Source: Spongiibacter nanhainus
GTDB lineage: Bacteria; Pseudomonadota; Gammaproteobacteria; Pseudomonadales; Spongiibacteraceae
Direction of reading: 5' to 3'
Assembly (NCBI RefSeq): GCF_016132545.1
Contig: NZ_CP066167.1
Coordinates: 3,532,001 to 3,596,000, forward strand
Length of the DNA stretch: 64,000 bases
Shown here: positions 43,616-53,170 of the stretch, piece after piece
Layout: each line of letters starts with the position of its first letter
Position numbering within the stretch: the first letter of the stretch is position 1
The notes under the pieces: model-generated
What the model was told of the DNA's origin: nothing
The model's input: only the letters and a program-made list of their open reading frames with translations
Databases searched by the model: none
Translations under genes and position numbers: made by a program

Positions 43616-45943
43616 CTACCCGGCCTCCACGGCATCGCCCTTTTGCGACAGCAAGTACGCCAAAACAGATTTCAGCTTCAGGGGCTTAATGGGTTTATTA
43701 AGCAGGTGAAAGCCCTGCTCCTTCACCAACTGCCTTAGCTCGTTGCTGTAGTTGGCAGTGATGAACAGACTGGGAATCCGGTGTCCAAGGCGCAGGCTAA
43801 TCATTGCTTCGGCATCCAGGCCGGTAGTGTCATCATCTAGATGGTAGTCTAGAATCAACACATCCGGCTCGGGCGATAGCACGTCCCGGTCCACTAGGTC
43901 TTTCAGGCTCTGCGCCGTCCTGACCTTACAGCCCCAGCTTTCAAGCACGGCGGACATACCCAGACAAATTGAGCGGTCGTTATCTACAACCAGTACGGAA
44001 CAGCCACTCAAGTGATTGCCGCCAACAGCCGAGGCCTGCTGCTCGCTACTACACTGTTGCTGGCGCGCATCGGCATAGGGCACACATACCGAGAACATAG
44101 AGCCTTTACCCAGCTCTGAAGTAATTTTTATGTCGTGCCCGAGCACCCCTGACAGCTTGTCAACAATGGCCAAGCCCAGCCCCAAGCCCTTGTCTTCACG
44201 ACGGGTCTCGCCGTTAATACGCTTGAACTCACGAAATATTTCTTCAAGTTGATCCTCTGGTACACCAATACCCGTGTCCCATACCTGGATCTCCACATAA
44301 TCGGTCCGGCGCCGACAGCCCAGCAGGATCCGGCCCCGGTCGGTATAGCGCAGGGAGTTGCTGAGGAAGTTTCTCAATATCCGGGCCAATAGTTGGCTAT
44401 CTGAGTAAACCGTGACATTGGCTTCAATATAATCGAAGCCAAGTTGGTTACTGCGAGCCTGCTGCTGAAACTCTTTGGCAAGGTTGTTAATTAGAGTATT
44501 AACACAAAAGGCCTCCCGCACAGGCTCGACTATGCCGGCCTCCAGCTTGGAGATATCGACCAGGGTACCCAGCAAAGACTCAACATCGGCAAGGGAGTAG
44601 CTGAGAGAGTTGGCTAACTGCCTGGCCTGTACCGGCAGCTCATAATCCATTAGGGCGGTCGCAAATAGCCTGGCAGCGTTCAGCGGTTGAAGTAAATCGT
44701 GGCTGGCAGCGGTAATGAACTTGGTTTTTGAGGTGTTAGCGGCTTCTGCTTCGCGCTTGGCCACCAATAGGCTATCTTCTACCTGTGCCCTTTCTTCAAT
44801 CTCATTGCGCAACTTGTGATTCAGTGCTGACAATTCCACAGTTCGCTCATGGACGCGTTTTTCCATATGTTGGTAGGCATTTTTCAGCGCTTCTGCGGTG
44901 CGACGTTGCTGAGTCACATCCTGGTAGGTATTCACAAAACCACCACCGGGTATAAGGTGGCTTTTTATCGCGATCACACGGCCATCATCAAGCAGCTCTT
45001 CAGTCTGGAACAATGAACGCTGCCCGCGATCTGCCAGTGTGTCCGGAGAGTAGCTGATACCTTCCAACGCTGTGCCAGAAAACATATCGTGGAAATTCGC
45101 GCCTTTAGCGACGCTCTCAGGGGCAAGCCCAGTGAGTTCAATTAACAGCTGGTTCCAGGCTTCGACCTGATGACTGGCATTAACCAACAACACCCCCAAG
45201 GGCAAGTTGGCGATCATCGATTGCAGGACACGGTTTTGCTCGGCCAAGACTTTTTCCTGCCGGGCAATTTCATTTTCTTTAAGGCGGGTAATGTCACTGT
45301 AGACAACCACTAGGCCGTCATCCGCCGTTGGGCGCTCCGACACCTGCAACCAACGCCCATCGGCCAAGCGAATAACACTGTCTCGATTCCCGTCCCCTCG
45401 GGCCACGAGTTTTTCAAAGGGTTTGCCATGAGGGTCAAAGATGCCGTGCTCAACCGCCATCAACGACAATTCTCGGAAGGTCGTTGTCCCCACCTCGAAA
45501 TTTGCCCCGGTGCCTCGCCAAAAATCGTAGAAATGGCTGTTACCCAACACCAAACGCCGATCTTTATCGAATAGTACAATGGCGTCTGAAATACTCTCTA
45601 TAGTGTCGAGCAATCGCTGACGGGAGTGCGCGAACTCCAGGCGCGTCAGCGATAGATTTTGATTGGCCTCTTCAAGCTTATAGAGGGTTTTTCGCAGCTT
45701 AATGGTGCGATCTTTGACCTTATCGGCCAGCAGAGCCGCATTTTGGAAGGAGCGATAGGCATCGCCATGGTTTGCCCAACCCTGCTCGACCCGTTCAATC
45801 AGAACCTGGTTGGTTTTTTTTAGCTTTTCGTTTTCATACTGCAGCGCTTCAATGACGCTTTCCAACTCTTGGTTGCGCCGGCTCCCGACCTTGCCCTCTG
45901 CGTCGCTGTGCTGTGCATGGGCACTTTCAAAGGGGGAAGTCAT
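43616..45943 (-). CDS. nahK: Hybrid histidine kinase, NahK/ErcS'-like
   Basis: About 775 residues from ATG 45943; an upstream in-frame ATG at 46027 would overlap the FIST gene further. Coiled coil at about 20-60 (LESVIEALQYENEKLKKTNQ), two PAS domains (LLDTIESISDAIVLFDKDRR, LQSMIANLPLGVLLVNAS), HisKA with FITAASHDLLQPLNAARLFA (His acceptor), HATPase_c (DTGIGVPEDQLEEIFREF, GLGLGLAIVDKLS) and a C-terminal REC (DVLILDYHLDD). Soluble, no membrane segment. In P. aeruginosa NahK (PA1976) partners the FIST-domain NO sensor NosP and also affects ethanol oxidation. The start overlaps the neighbouring FIST gene by 17 bases, so the pair is co-expressed. Confidence 0.85.
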   Translation of the reverse strand: MTSPFESAHAQHSDAEGKVGSRRNQELESVIEALQYENEKLKKTNQVLIERVEQGWANHGDAYRSFQNAALLADKVKDRTIKLRKTLYKLEEANQNLSLTRLEFAHSRQRLLDTIESISDAIVLFDKDRRLVLGNSHFYDFWRGTGANFEVGTTTFRELSLMAVEHGIFDPHGKPFEKLVARGDGNRDSVIRLADGRWLQVSERPTADDGLVVVYSDITRLKENEIARQEKVLAEQNRVLQSMIANLPLGVLLVNASHQVEAWNQLLIELTGLAPESVAKGANFHDMFSGTALEGISYSPDTLADRGQRSLFQTEELLDDGRVIAIKSHLIPGGGFVNTYQDVTQQRRTAEALKNAYQHMEKRVHERTVELSALNHKLRNEIEERAQVEDSLLVAKREAEAANTSKTKFITAASHDLLQPLNAARLFATALMDYELPVQARQLANSLSYSLADVESLLGTLVDISKLEAGIVEPVREAFCVNTLINNLAKEFQQQARSNQLGFDYIEANVTVYSDSQLLARILRNFLSNSLRYTDRGRILLGCRRRTDYVEIQVWDTGIGVPEDQLEEIFREFKRINGETRREDKGLGLGLAIVDKLSGVLGHDIKITSELGKGSMFSVCVPYADARQQQCSSEQQASAVGGNHLSGCSVLVVDNDRSICLGMSAVLESWGCKVRTAQSLKDLVDRDVLSPEPDVLILDYHLDDDTTGLDAEAMISLRLGHRIPSLFITANYSNELRQLVKEQGFHLLNKPIKPLKLKSVLAYLLSQKGDAVEAG

Positions 45944-47105
45944 CGTACTTACCGATTGCAACACCAGTGAAGGTATGGTTGACATGCATTGCGTCGCAGT
46001 GCTCACCGTAGGTATTGAATCCAACAATCTTATAACGACGATAGAGTGCTTCTAACGCTTCTGAACTGTCCGTGTCTTCAACTTCGATACGGCGGTGTAT
46101 ACAGTCGTAACCAATGACGATATCCGGGTCACCCACTTCGGCGACAACGCGACGCATACGCTGATCGAACTCCTCAATCAGGCGACCATTTTTCATTTTT
46201 GTCAGCACAATACCGGTATCAATCGCACAGAAAAAGGTCAGACTCAGATCATCGTTAACCTGCTGCACGGATCGCACAAACGTATTATCGCCGACCTGTA
46301 CAGACAGGGGATGCATCGCAAAATTGCGAGTGCTCAGCTCATCCAGGGAAATCCCCATGATGCGGCAGTACTCCAGGGCCGCCGGCTCTGCGTTAAATTC
46401 ATAAACAATACGCTTGGCAGCATCGGCTTTGGTCACAACCAATTTTTCCTCGCCTGGCGTCAAATGGTGGCCGTGAATTACGGTGAAGGGTCGTCGAGTA
46501 TTGACCAGAATGATGGCCGCTGCATTGCTGAAGAATTGCTTGTCGTAATAAATGTGGGTATCGCGAAAGTGCAGATTATCCCCCGCCGAGCCACCCACTA
46601 GCGGGATGCCCGGCAATGCGTCGTTCAAGGCACTTAAGACCAATTCCTCTTGAACAGAGAGGCCGTCGAGTAAAGAGAGGGCGAAACTGTTTTCTCCGAC
46701 AGGTGCCAGGGCCTTATCCTCAAGGCGTTCTAAGGACTGCTTTATGGTATCGAATGCTCCCCGTTCAGAAAAAGAGGCTAGGTTAGGTAGCAGCGTGGTT
46801 TCGACAACAAAGTGATCTCTCGACAAGGCAAAGCCCGCAATAGACCCACTACGCATGCCAAAGGGGGAAATCTCTCCAGCGGTGGTGCAACCCAAAACAG
46901 GGATATCGCCAAATAGGGTAGCCAACGCCCTACCTAATTCCTCCCGGTTGTAATCCACGCAGCAAAAAAAGATCACACAGGCAGGTTCGACACCACTGAG
47001 GCCATCAAACAATTCTGTAGCGGCAACAGCAGCGTCTTGACTCTCCGAGCTGCCATAGGCGACCGCTGCATGTTCTGCCATGGTTTGCGATTCTAATGCC
47101 ATCAT
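45927..47105 (-). CDS. FIST-domain sensor protein, NosP-like
   Basis: 392 residues with FIST_N (GDIPVLGCTTAGEISPFGMR, IPLVGGSAGDNLHF) and FIST_C (FCAIDTGIVLTKMK, KIVGFNTYGEHCD). NosP of P. aeruginosa is a FIST haemoprotein that senses nitric oxide and controls NahK. Gene order here (FIST then hybrid kinase, overlapping) is the same. The start is one of the adjacent ATGs at 47105/47102, GAGG 8 nt before. Haem binding cannot be confirmed from sequence. NO or another ligand as the signal is inference. Confidence 0.82.
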   Translation of the reverse strand: MMALESQTMAEHAAVAYGSSESQDAAVAATELFDGLSGVEPACVIFFCCVDYNREELGRALATLFGDIPVLGCTTAGEISPFGMRSGSIAGFALSRDHFVVETTLLPNLASFSERGAFDTIKQSLERLEDKALAPVGENSFALSLLDGLSVQEELVLSALNDALPGIPLVGGSAGDNLHFRDTHIYYDKQFFSNAAAIILVNTRRPFTVIHGHHLTPGEEKLVVTKADAAKRIVYEFNAEPAALEYCRIMGISLDELSTRNFAMHPLSVQVGDNTFVRSVQQVNDDLSLTFFCAIDTGIVLTKMKNGRLIEEFDQRMRRVVAEVGDPDIVIGYDCIHRRIEVEDTDSSEALEALYRRYKIVGFNTYGEHCDAMHVNHTFTGVAIGKYDDFPL

Positions 47106-47228
47106 TTAGTAGTCCTCATTCCCACATTATTTTTTTTATTTCTGTTTTGTGTTTCTACTTTTTATCGCACCACCGTATTGCTCTTATCGCGAACACAGCG
47201 TGGTTTACCCTACCCAGAAAAACCGTTG

Positions 47229-47930
47229 TCACAGCATGGCGGCGACAACCGTCTCCCTAACTCGAGCAATATCCTTATCAGTACGAGGGTGGGGCAAGGG
47301 GATAGTGACCTCCCCTGCTATACTGGCCGGCGATCCCGACAGAAATACGATTCTATCGGCCATCGCAATGGCCTCATCGACCAGGTGTGTGACGTACACT
47401 ATAGTGTAGTTATTTTCTTGCCACAGTGCCGTGATCAACTCCACAAGCTCTTTGGCTGCCCCCTTGTCCAAGGACACCAGGGGCTCATCCATCAGTATTA
47501 GACGCGGCCCCGGCATCAGGGCCCGGGCCAGTGCAGCCCGTCGCTGCATCCCTCCGGAGAGGGCATGTGGATAGGCCGACATCCAGTCCGCCAGACCAAC
47601 CTGCTCGAGCAAAGCACGGCCGCGCGCTTTTACATCATCGGTACTGGGGTCGTCAGCAACCAAACAAATATTATCAAGCACATTTAACCACGGCATCAAG
47701 CGTGGCTCCTGGAAAACCATACCAATGCTATCCACGCCAGTAATATTACCGCCAAAACGGCGGTCAAGCCCCGCCATGATACGCAACAACGTGGTTTTAC
47801 CGGTCCCTGAGGGCCCAATTATGGCAGTGAACTCCCCCTCCTTGAGAGTGAGGTTCAGTCCCTTTATCACGCTCTTGCCGGTGCCGGGAAAGCGCTTATC
47901 TTCGACACTGACCCTTATCGCCCCCGCCAT
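47229..47930 (-). CDS. ABC importer ATPase (SsuB/TauB/NrtD-like), downstream of pqqE
   Basis: About 233 residues from ATG 47930. Walker A GPSGTGKTT, Q-loop VFQEPRLMPW, signature LSGGMQRRAALARAL, Walker B LILMDEPLVSLD, H-loop VTHLVDEA: a canonical nitrate/sulfonate/taurine-type ATPase. Start overlaps the permease end by 16 bases. Third gene of the ABC unit attached to pqqABCDE. The imported compound is not known. Confidence 0.9.
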   Translation of the reverse strand: MAGAIRVSVEDKRFPGTGKSVIKGLNLTLKEGEFTAIIGPSGTGKTTLLRIMAGLDRRFGGNITGVDSIGMVFQEPRLMPWLNVLDNICLVADDPSTDDVKARGRALLEQVGLADWMSAYPHALSGGMQRRAALARALMPGPRLILMDEPLVSLDKGAAKELVELITALWQENNYTIVYVTHLVDEAIAMADRIVFLSGSPASIAGEVTIPLPHPRTDKDIARVRETVVAAML

Positions 47931-48658
47931 GCCTCTATCCTTGCCTCCCACCGGCGCATGAATACGCTATCCAGTAATAAAATAATAATCACAAAGGCCG
48001 CGGTGTAAGCTAAAATCCCTTCAATATCAAAATATTGGAAGTAAACACCGAGCTTGAAGCCGACCCCGTTGCTGCAGCCCATTAGCTCCACCACCAGTAC
48101 GATTTTCCAGACCAGTGCCAAACCGGCGCGGCAGGCCGCTAAAAAATAGGGCACCAGCTGCGGCAGATACACCTGGGAGAAGCGGCGCCAGCTAGACACG
48201 CCAAACACACTCGCCACTTCTAATAGACCGGCATTAACTGCCTTTCCCCCTTCCCGCAGAGTCACCGCTATTGTCGGTAACTTGTTGATAGTCACGGCGA
48301 CCACCGCTGCTACATCGGTCAAACCCAGCCAGATGAAGCTCAAGATAATCACCACCAATGCCGGTACATTGAGCAACAGGGTTAACGGCACATCCAGCAA
48401 GGCATCGAGTGTTCGGTAACGTGCCATAAGCAGCCCCAGTGCTGCCCCCAGGACGAGCGCGGCACTAAAGCTGATGGCAACACGCTGCAATGTGGCCCAC
48501 ATGTGCATAAACAAATCACCCTGACCGCCTTCACTCCACAGACGCTGAGCCACAGCGAGCGGCGCCGGCAAAGCTTCAGGCTGTCCCCACCACACCACTA
48601 TGTGCCACACCAATAACAGCGCAGCCAGGGAACTAAATCGTATTGCCGAGTTGCCCAT
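47915..48658 (-). CDS. ABC importer permease (SsuC/TauC-like), downstream of pqqE
   Basis: 247 residues, about six membrane spans in the BPD_transp_1 fold: FSAALVLGAALGLLMARYRT, NVPALVVIILSFIWLGLTDV and TLREGGKAVNAGLLEVASVF. Sits 9 bp after the binding-protein stop and overlaps the ATPase. Encodes the inner-membrane channel of the transporter coupled to pqqE. Confidence 0.9.
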   Translation of the reverse strand: MGNSAIRFSSLAALLLVWHIVVWWGQPEALPAPLAVAQRLWSEGGQGDLFMHMWATLQRVAISFSAALVLGAALGLLMARYRTLDALLDVPLTLLLNVPALVVIILSFIWLGLTDVAAVVAVTINKLPTIAVTLREGGKAVNAGLLEVASVFGVSSWRRFSQVYLPQLVPYFLAACRAGLALVWKIVLVVELMGCSNGVGFKLGVYFQYFDIEGILAYTAAFVIIILLLDSVFMRRWEARIEAWRGR

Positions 48659-48667
48659 AGTGAGAGT

Positions 48668-49648
48668 TCACGATTCTTTACTCCCCTGCCACCAGGCGGC
48701 GCCAAGGTTGCCTTTGTTATTGTTAGCTGAATAGGTAAATCCGCTAGAGAGCTCTGTTAGCAGTTGGTGTAGCAGCACCACCGATTCCCGCCCCGCAGCT
48801 GAACTTTTAGGTATGCCATGGCGGTAGGCGTCGATTAAAGATTGAAATACAGCCTCGTTCTCAGTCTGCATAAGGGGTTTTATCCGCTGCCATTCTCCCC
48901 TCTCGGTGGCAAGGATGTGCTTGGCCCGGTAGGAGGTCGCCAGAAAGCGATCAACCAATCCCGATTTCGCGCCAGGCCACTGTGCATCGAATACCCAACC
49001 CAACATGGGCGTCTCACCGCCAATACCCAACTCGGCCATCGCGGTTGCCGTTGGCAGTAAAACAGACATGCCCTGGCCAACCAGGCGCGCGTTGTAATGC
49101 CAATAGTTAACAACCGCGTCTAACTGGCCATTCAATAGCATCCGGTTCAACAAAGGCGGCGCCGCGAAGCGCACGTCTGCATCGCTGCGCAGATCGATAC
49201 CGGCCGCCTTCTTGGCATATCGGGCAATCAGCAGCCAGCTTTTATCGACAGGACCGCCGGCCACACCCAATCGCTTGCCCTCGAGGTCAGCGAGGGACTG
49301 AATACCCGACTCCGGCGATACCACCAGGCCGCCCACCGCCGTTGAGTAAGGGTAGTAACGATATTGTTTCTGGCGCCGGTTTTGCTCCAACACCCACAGC
49401 CAATCGTTGACGATAATATCGACGTGACCGGCTTGTAAGGCCACTGCGGCGGCATTGCCCGAGGCAAATTCCACGACCTGCATCGAAAAGCCGGCTTCCC
49501 TATCCAGCTGGTGATACCGTATTACCGACAGCTCCCAGCTCACTGTTCCAAATTTCAATACCCCCACCCGGACGCTGGGTAGCGTATCGGCACTAGCAGG
49601 GCCTAAGCCAAGCAGAACAACAAACACTACCCAAAGGAGGCGAATCAT
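48668..49648 (-). CDS. ABC importer substrate-binding protein (SsuA/NrtA/ThiY-like), translationally coupled to pqqE
   Basis: About 326 residues. The ATG at 49648 shares its A with the pqqE stop (TGATG), and GGAGGA lies 8 nt upstream in pqqE, so the two are translationally coupled; an in-frame GTG at 49651 is the alternative. Signal peptide ends near PASADT; the mature fold has KFGTVSWELSVIRYHQLDRE, VEFASGNAAAVALQAGHVDI and a DAVVNYWHYNARL block, typical of the nitrate/sulfonate family. Such coupling implies a role tied to PQQ or its metals, for example uptake of a precursor or metal chelate, but the ligand is unknown. Confidence 0.85.
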   Translation of the reverse strand: MIRLLWVVFVVLLGLGPASADTLPSVRVGVLKFGTVSWELSVIRYHQLDREAGFSMQVVEFASGNAAAVALQAGHVDIIVNDWLWVLEQNRRQKQYRYYPYSTAVGGLVVSPESGIQSLADLEGKRLGVAGGPVDKSWLLIARYAKKAAGIDLRSDADVRFAAPPLLNRMLLNGQLDAVVNYWHYNARLVGQGMSVLLPTATAMAELGIGGETPMLGWVFDAQWPGAKSGLVDRFLATSYRAKHILATERGEWQRIKPLMQTENEAVFQSLIDAYRHGIPKSSAAGRESVVLLHQLLTELSSGFTYSANNNKGNLGAAWWQGSKES

Positions 49649-50766
49649 CACTGTTCCTCCGCAGAGAGAGCCCTGGCATTACCCACATTGCGCAATACCA
49701 GAGCTTGCACATCATCCGAGCCAGCCGCCCTTTCGACGGCGCTCTTAACGCTGTGGTGATGAGGCGATTTGGCACAGACCGGGTCGGCATTGGCGGCGTC
49801 GCCAGTGAGCAGATAGGCCTGACATCGGCAACCGCCAAAATCCTGTTCCTTTTCATCGCATTCCCGACAGGGCGACTTCATCCAGCTGTCGCCCCGGAAG
49901 TGATTAAACCCGGGGGACTGCCACCAAATGTCATCGATGCTGTGATCTTTCACTGACGGGAAATCAATGGGCAAGTCCCGGGCACTGTGGCAGGGCAGTG
50001 CCAGCCCATCAGGCGTGATGGTAAGAAAGATGGAAGCCCAACCGTTCATACAGGGCTTCGGGCGGGACTCAAAGTAATCCGGCACCACAAAATAAATTTG
50101 CATGGCCTTGCCGTAACGCTTACGGAAACGCGCCGTTACCGCTTCAGCTTTCTCAATCTGCTCCTTTGTGGGTAGCAGGGCATCGCGATTATGTAGCGCC
50201 CAGCCGTAATACTGCGCGTTCGCCAGCTCCACATAGTCGGCACCCACTTCAGCGCACAATTGCAGAATAGACTCTATATGATCGATATTCTGTCGATGCA
50301 AGACAAAGTTGATCACCATAGGGTAATCAAACTCTTTGACGCACTGCGCCATTTCCAACTTAGTTTTAAAGGCTTTATGGCTCCCCGCCAGAGCGTTGTT
50401 GCCTGCGGGGTCGCTGTCCTGGAAGCTCAACTGAATATGATCCAGCCCCGCCTTTTTAAGGGATGCCACTCGCTCCCGGGTCATACCTATGCCGGAACTG
50501 ATCAGGTTAGTGTAATACCCCATGCCTCTGGCTTCAGCGATAAGGGTTTCCAAATCCTGGCGAATTAAGGGTTCCCCTCCCGATAAACCCAACTGCGCCG
50601 CCCCCATTTCCCGGGCCTCTTTAAAGACGCGCAACCATTCTTCAGTATCCAGCTCCTGGTTGTGGCGATGGAAGTCCAGTGGGTTAGAACAATACGGACA
50701 CTGCAAGGGACAGCGGTAGGTCAGCTCCGCCAGCAGCCACAGAGGAGGCCCAGCCCGATCAGACAA
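49648..50766 (-). CDS. pqqE: PqqE, radical SAM peptide cross-linking enzyme of PQQ biosynthesis
   Basis: About 372 residues. PqqE joins Glu and Tyr of the PqqA peptide by a carbon-carbon bond, with PqqD as chaperone. Radical SAM motif CPLQCPYC lies in [20 protein letters not shown], and SPASM-type cysteines are near the end ([17 protein letters not shown]). The family N-terminus [14 protein letters not shown] indicates the start; no ATG or GTG lies there, so I place it at TTG 50766, overlapping the pqqD stop by 8 bases. A frame extends further upstream without homology. The start codon is uncertain. Confidence 0.9.
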   Translation of the reverse strand: MSDRAGPPLWLLAELTYRCPLQCPYCSNPLDFHRHNQELDTEEWLRVFKEAREMGAAQLGLSGGEPLIRQDLETLIAEARGMGYYTNLISSGIGMTRERVASLKKAGLDHIQLSFQDSDPAGNNALAGSHKAFKTKLEMAQCVKEFDYPMVINFVLHRQNIDHIESILQLCAEVGADYVELANAQYYGWALHNRDALLPTKEQIEKAEAVTARFRKRYGKAMQIYFVVPDYFESRPKPCMNGWASIFLTITPDGLALPCHSARDLPIDFPSVKDHSIDDIWWQSPGFNHFRGDSWMKSPCRECDEKEQDFGGCRCQAYLLTGDAANADPVCAKSPHHHSVKSAVERAAGSDDVQALVLRNVGNARALSAEEQ

Positions 50767-51031
50767 AATCGGTCCAGCCTTTGTCGCCCGCACCGGAGAA
50801 GAAATCGCACACGTCCTGATGCAAACTGCCAGCCTCGGGGTAGCGACTCTGCAGGGTATGGCAAATGTCAGCAACGGTGTGTTCACCATTACACTCGCGA
50901 AGAATTTCGCTGGCACTGACGTTGAGTTTCACCATACCCTCTGGATAGAGCAGAACATAGCTGGACTGGCTAGGCTCCCACTGCAAACGCACGTGTCGGT
51001 TTACAATCGGTTTTTGGCTCATATCGATCAT
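50759..51031 (-). CDS. pqqD: PqqD, PqqA-binding chaperone
   Basis: 90 residues with the PqqD winged-helix pattern: [35 protein letters not shown]. It presents the PqqA peptide to PqqE. ATG at 51031 overlaps the pqqC stop by one base (TAATG). A second ATG at 51022 is possible. Confidence 0.93.
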   Translation of the reverse strand: MIDMSQKPIVNRHVRLQWEPSQSSYVLLYPEGMVKLNVSASEILRECNGEHTVADICHTLQSRYPEAGSLHQDVCDFFSGAGDKGWTDFV

Positions 51032-51759
51032 TATCCGTCTCCGTTAAGGTGGTGGTAGGGCGGGCGGTTATAGACGTGAGCCAGGGTAATGGCATCCAAC
51101 AGGCTCCATAACACGTCCAACTTAAACTGCAGTATGTTCAATGCTTTCTGCTGCAGCGCGGCGGTGTCAAAGTAATCCAGAGTCACCGCCAGACCGTGCT
51201 CAACATCCCGGCGGGCCTCACCGAGGCGCTTGCGGAAATAGTGCAACGCTGATGAATCGATCCAGGGATAGTGTTGAGGCCAGGTATCCAGACGGCGCTG
51301 ATGAATTTCCGGCGCAAACATTTCGGTGAGAGAGGAACACACCGCCTCCTGCCACGTGGCTCGGCGGGCAAAGTTTACGTAGGCATCCACAGCAAATCGC
51401 ACGCCGGGGAGCACGTAACGATGTTCCAGTAATTCCCGGCGGGAGAGGCCAACAGCTTCGCCCAAATATATCCACGCCTCGATGCCACCCGGGTCGTCAC
51501 CGCGCCCATCGTGATCGAGAATCCGCTGCACCCACTCCCGACGAATGTCTCGGTCCGGACAATTGGCCATCACCGCCGCGTCTTTCAGCGGAATATTGTC
51601 CTGATAGTAAAAGCGGTTCGCGACCCAGGCACGAATCTGCTCAGCGCTGCAATCGCCGGTGTGCATTGCGGTGTGGAAAGGGTGGTGAATATGGTAGTAA
51701 AGCGCCTTATCCTTGAGCTGTCGTTCGAATTCATCCCGACTCAACGCTGCAGTGGCCAC
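51031..51759 (-). CDS. pqqC: PqqC, pyrroloquinoline-quinone synthase
   Basis: 242 residues of the haem-oxygenase-like fold, carrying out the last ring closure and oxidation to PQQ with O2 and no cofactor. Family marks: [60 protein letters not shown]. It starts 2 bp after the pqqB stop. Confidence 0.95.
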   Translation of the reverse strand: MATAALSRDEFERQLKDKALYYHIHHPFHTAMHTGDCSAEQIRAWVANRFYYQDNIPLKDAAVMANCPDRDIRREWVQRILDHDGRGDDPGGIEAWIYLGEAVGLSRRELLEHRYVLPGVRFAVDAYVNFARRATWQEAVCSSLTEMFAPEIHQRRLDTWPQHYPWIDSSALHYFRKRLGEARRDVEHGLAVTLDYFDTAALQQKALNILQFKLDVLWSLLDAITLAHVYNRPPYHHLNGDG

Positions 51760-51761
51760 GG

Positions 51762-52721
51762 TTACATCTCCCCTTGCGCAATCGGCTGGCTGAGGTAGCT
51801 GGGGTTGGCTATTGAAATATCCATACCATCGTAGGCAACCTCAATCCCTTCCTTGACCAGCTTGGCGCGCTCCGGTGAATTCTCGTCCAGGATTGGATTG
51901 GTATTGTTGATATGAATAAGGATCTTGCGCTGATCCTTGAATCGACGCAGTAGCTCGATCATACCGCCCTGACCTGCCTGCGGCAGGTGCCCCATCTCCT
52001 TCGCCAACTTAGTGCCCACACCGGCGTAGATCATCTCGTCTTCACGCCAAAAGGTGCCATCCACCATCAAGCAATCACTGAGCAACATATACTCCACAAC
52101 GGCATCGGTGAGACCTCCCAGTCCCGGCGCATAAAACACACTGCCGCCCGAGGTCAGGTCTTCGATAAACAAGCCAATATTGTCTCCCGCATGGGGGTCA
52201 TGGCGGTGGGGAGAATAAGGAGGCGCCTTACCATTTAAGGGCACTGCGGTGAGCCGCAAATCTGGAAAACCATTGAGGTGTGAGGGGCCGCCATCAATGG
52301 CTAATTCATGATGGCGAACACCGCCATTCCAGTGAGACAAGATATTCAGCAGCGGAAATCCAGTGCTCAAGTCCTGTTTCACCATTGCGGTGGTATACAC
52401 GTCGATGGGGCAGCCCTCGCGCAGCGTCAGCAGACCGGTAGTGTGGTCAATCTGGCTATCTACCAGAACAACGCCACCAATACCGGTATCCCGCAGGCCC
52501 CGATGGGGCTGAAGTTCAGGAAAGGACTCCAACTGGGCACGAATATCCGGCGACGCATTGACCACCAACCACTTTCGGTCATCAGTGGTGATCGCAATCG
52601 ACGACTGGGTGCGGGCCGTCGCCTGTATTTTGCCGTGCCTCAAGCCGTAACAATTGTGGCAATTGCAATTCCATTGCGGAAAACCGCCCCCCGCAGCAGA
52701 GCCCAAAACGTGAATTCTCAT
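51762..52721 (-). CDS. pqqB: PqqB, metallo-beta-lactamase-fold hydroxylase of PQQ biosynthesis
   Basis: 319 residues. It hydroxylates the tyrosine ring during PQQ maturation. [20 protein letters not shown] carries the family start with NCHNC metal ligands; [16 protein letters not shown] and [15 protein letters not shown] are further family motifs. Follows pqqA with a strong hairpin between them (52754-52779). Confidence 0.95.
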   Translation of the reverse strand: MRIHVLGSAAGGGFPQWNCNCHNCYGLRHGKIQATARTQSSIAITTDDRKWLVVNASPDIRAQLESFPELQPHRGLRDTGIGGVVLVDSQIDHTTGLLTLREGCPIDVYTTAMVKQDLSTGFPLLNILSHWNGGVRHHELAIDGGPSHLNGFPDLRLTAVPLNGKAPPYSPHRHDPHAGDNIGLFIEDLTSGGSVFYAPGLGGLTDAVVEYMLLSDCLMVDGTFWREDEMIYAGVGTKLAKEMGHLPQAGQGGMIELLRRFKDQRKILIHINNTNPILDENSPERAKLVKEGIEVAYDGMDISIANPSYLSQPIAQGEM

Positions 52722-52753
52722 ACTCGATAACTATCTGACAACGTTGAAAATCG

Positions 52754-52779
52754 GCGTAGCCCGGCGCACCGGGCTACGC
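52754..52779 (-). terminator. Hairpin between pqqA and pqqB
   Basis: GCGTAGCCCGG and CCGGGCTACGC pair perfectly over 11 bp with a 4-base loop, then a short T-stretch in minus orientation. In other bacteria such a hairpin partly terminates transcription or stabilises the pqqA message, giving more pqqA than pqqB-E. Partial terminator here is likely. Confidence 0.8.
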
Positions 52780-52782
52780 GGC

Positions 52783-52854
52783 TTAACGACTCATGAAGTA
52801 CATTGTGACTTCAAAACCGAGACGCAGATCTTGATAAGAAGGGCTTACCCACAT
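52783..52854 (-). CDS. pqqA: PqqA, precursor peptide of PQQ
   Basis: 23 residues beginning [20 protein letters not shown]. The conserved E15-x3-Y19 pair supplies the carbon skeleton of PQQ. GAGGT lies 8 nt before the ATG. Too short for ordinary gene calling. It is the first gene of pqqABCDE and is followed by the 52754-52779 hairpin. The 216-bp region upstream, up to the terminator of the aldehyde dehydrogenase gene, holds a 16-bp palindrome and a class I CTGTACTTTAG site. Confidence 0.96.
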   Translation of the reverse strand: MWVSPSYQDLRLGFEVTMYFMSR

Positions 52855-52905
52855 GGCTATTACCTCTTTGGTTAACACGTTTCAGAGTACTGAGTTAAGG
52901 CTTAT

Positions 52906-52921
52906 TTGGTGGTCCCACCAA
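52906..52921. promoter_or_regulatory. Palindrome TTGGTGG-TC-CCACCAA upstream of pqqA
   Basis: Perfect 7-bp arms with 2-bp spacer, 52-67 nt upstream of pqqA. Candidate operator for pqq expression, or a leader hairpin. Confidence 0.45.
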
Positions 52922-52964
52922 GCAGGCCTAGACTCATAGTAAGAAGGCCACCCTCTGGCGAATA

Positions 52965-52975
52965 CTGTACTTTAG
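52965..52975 (-). promoter_or_regulatory. Candidate class I site (CTGTACTTTAG) upstream of pqqA
   Basis: The site lies 111 nt upstream of the pqqA start. The aldehyde dehydrogenase gene has the near-identical CTGTACTTTGG at 108 nt, and the cytochrome c5 gene has it at 67 nt. Confidence 0.55.
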
Positions 52976-53070
52976 GACTAGTTCCGGCCGGATTTAGTAG
53001 CAGCCAGAGCTGGCGGCACAGACACCAGGGCCGGGGCAGGCGAAGACAGAGCTTTATAACCACGAGTTAT

Positions 53071-53096
53071 AAAAAAGCCGCGCCAGGTGGCGCGGC
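53071..53096 (-). terminator. Rho-independent terminator after the aldehyde dehydrogenase gene
   Basis: GCCGCGCC and GGCGCGGC form an 8-bp stem with AGGT loop and TTTTTT on the minus strand. Just beyond it TTTATAAC and GTTATAAA form a second inverted repeat (53053-53073). Confidence 0.88.
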
Positions 53097-53170
53097 AGTA
53101 GTGGCAACACAATTGCCGAGAGGTGCCCAGACACCCTACTGGGGAATAGCAGTGACCGGGCGGGAGCGCT

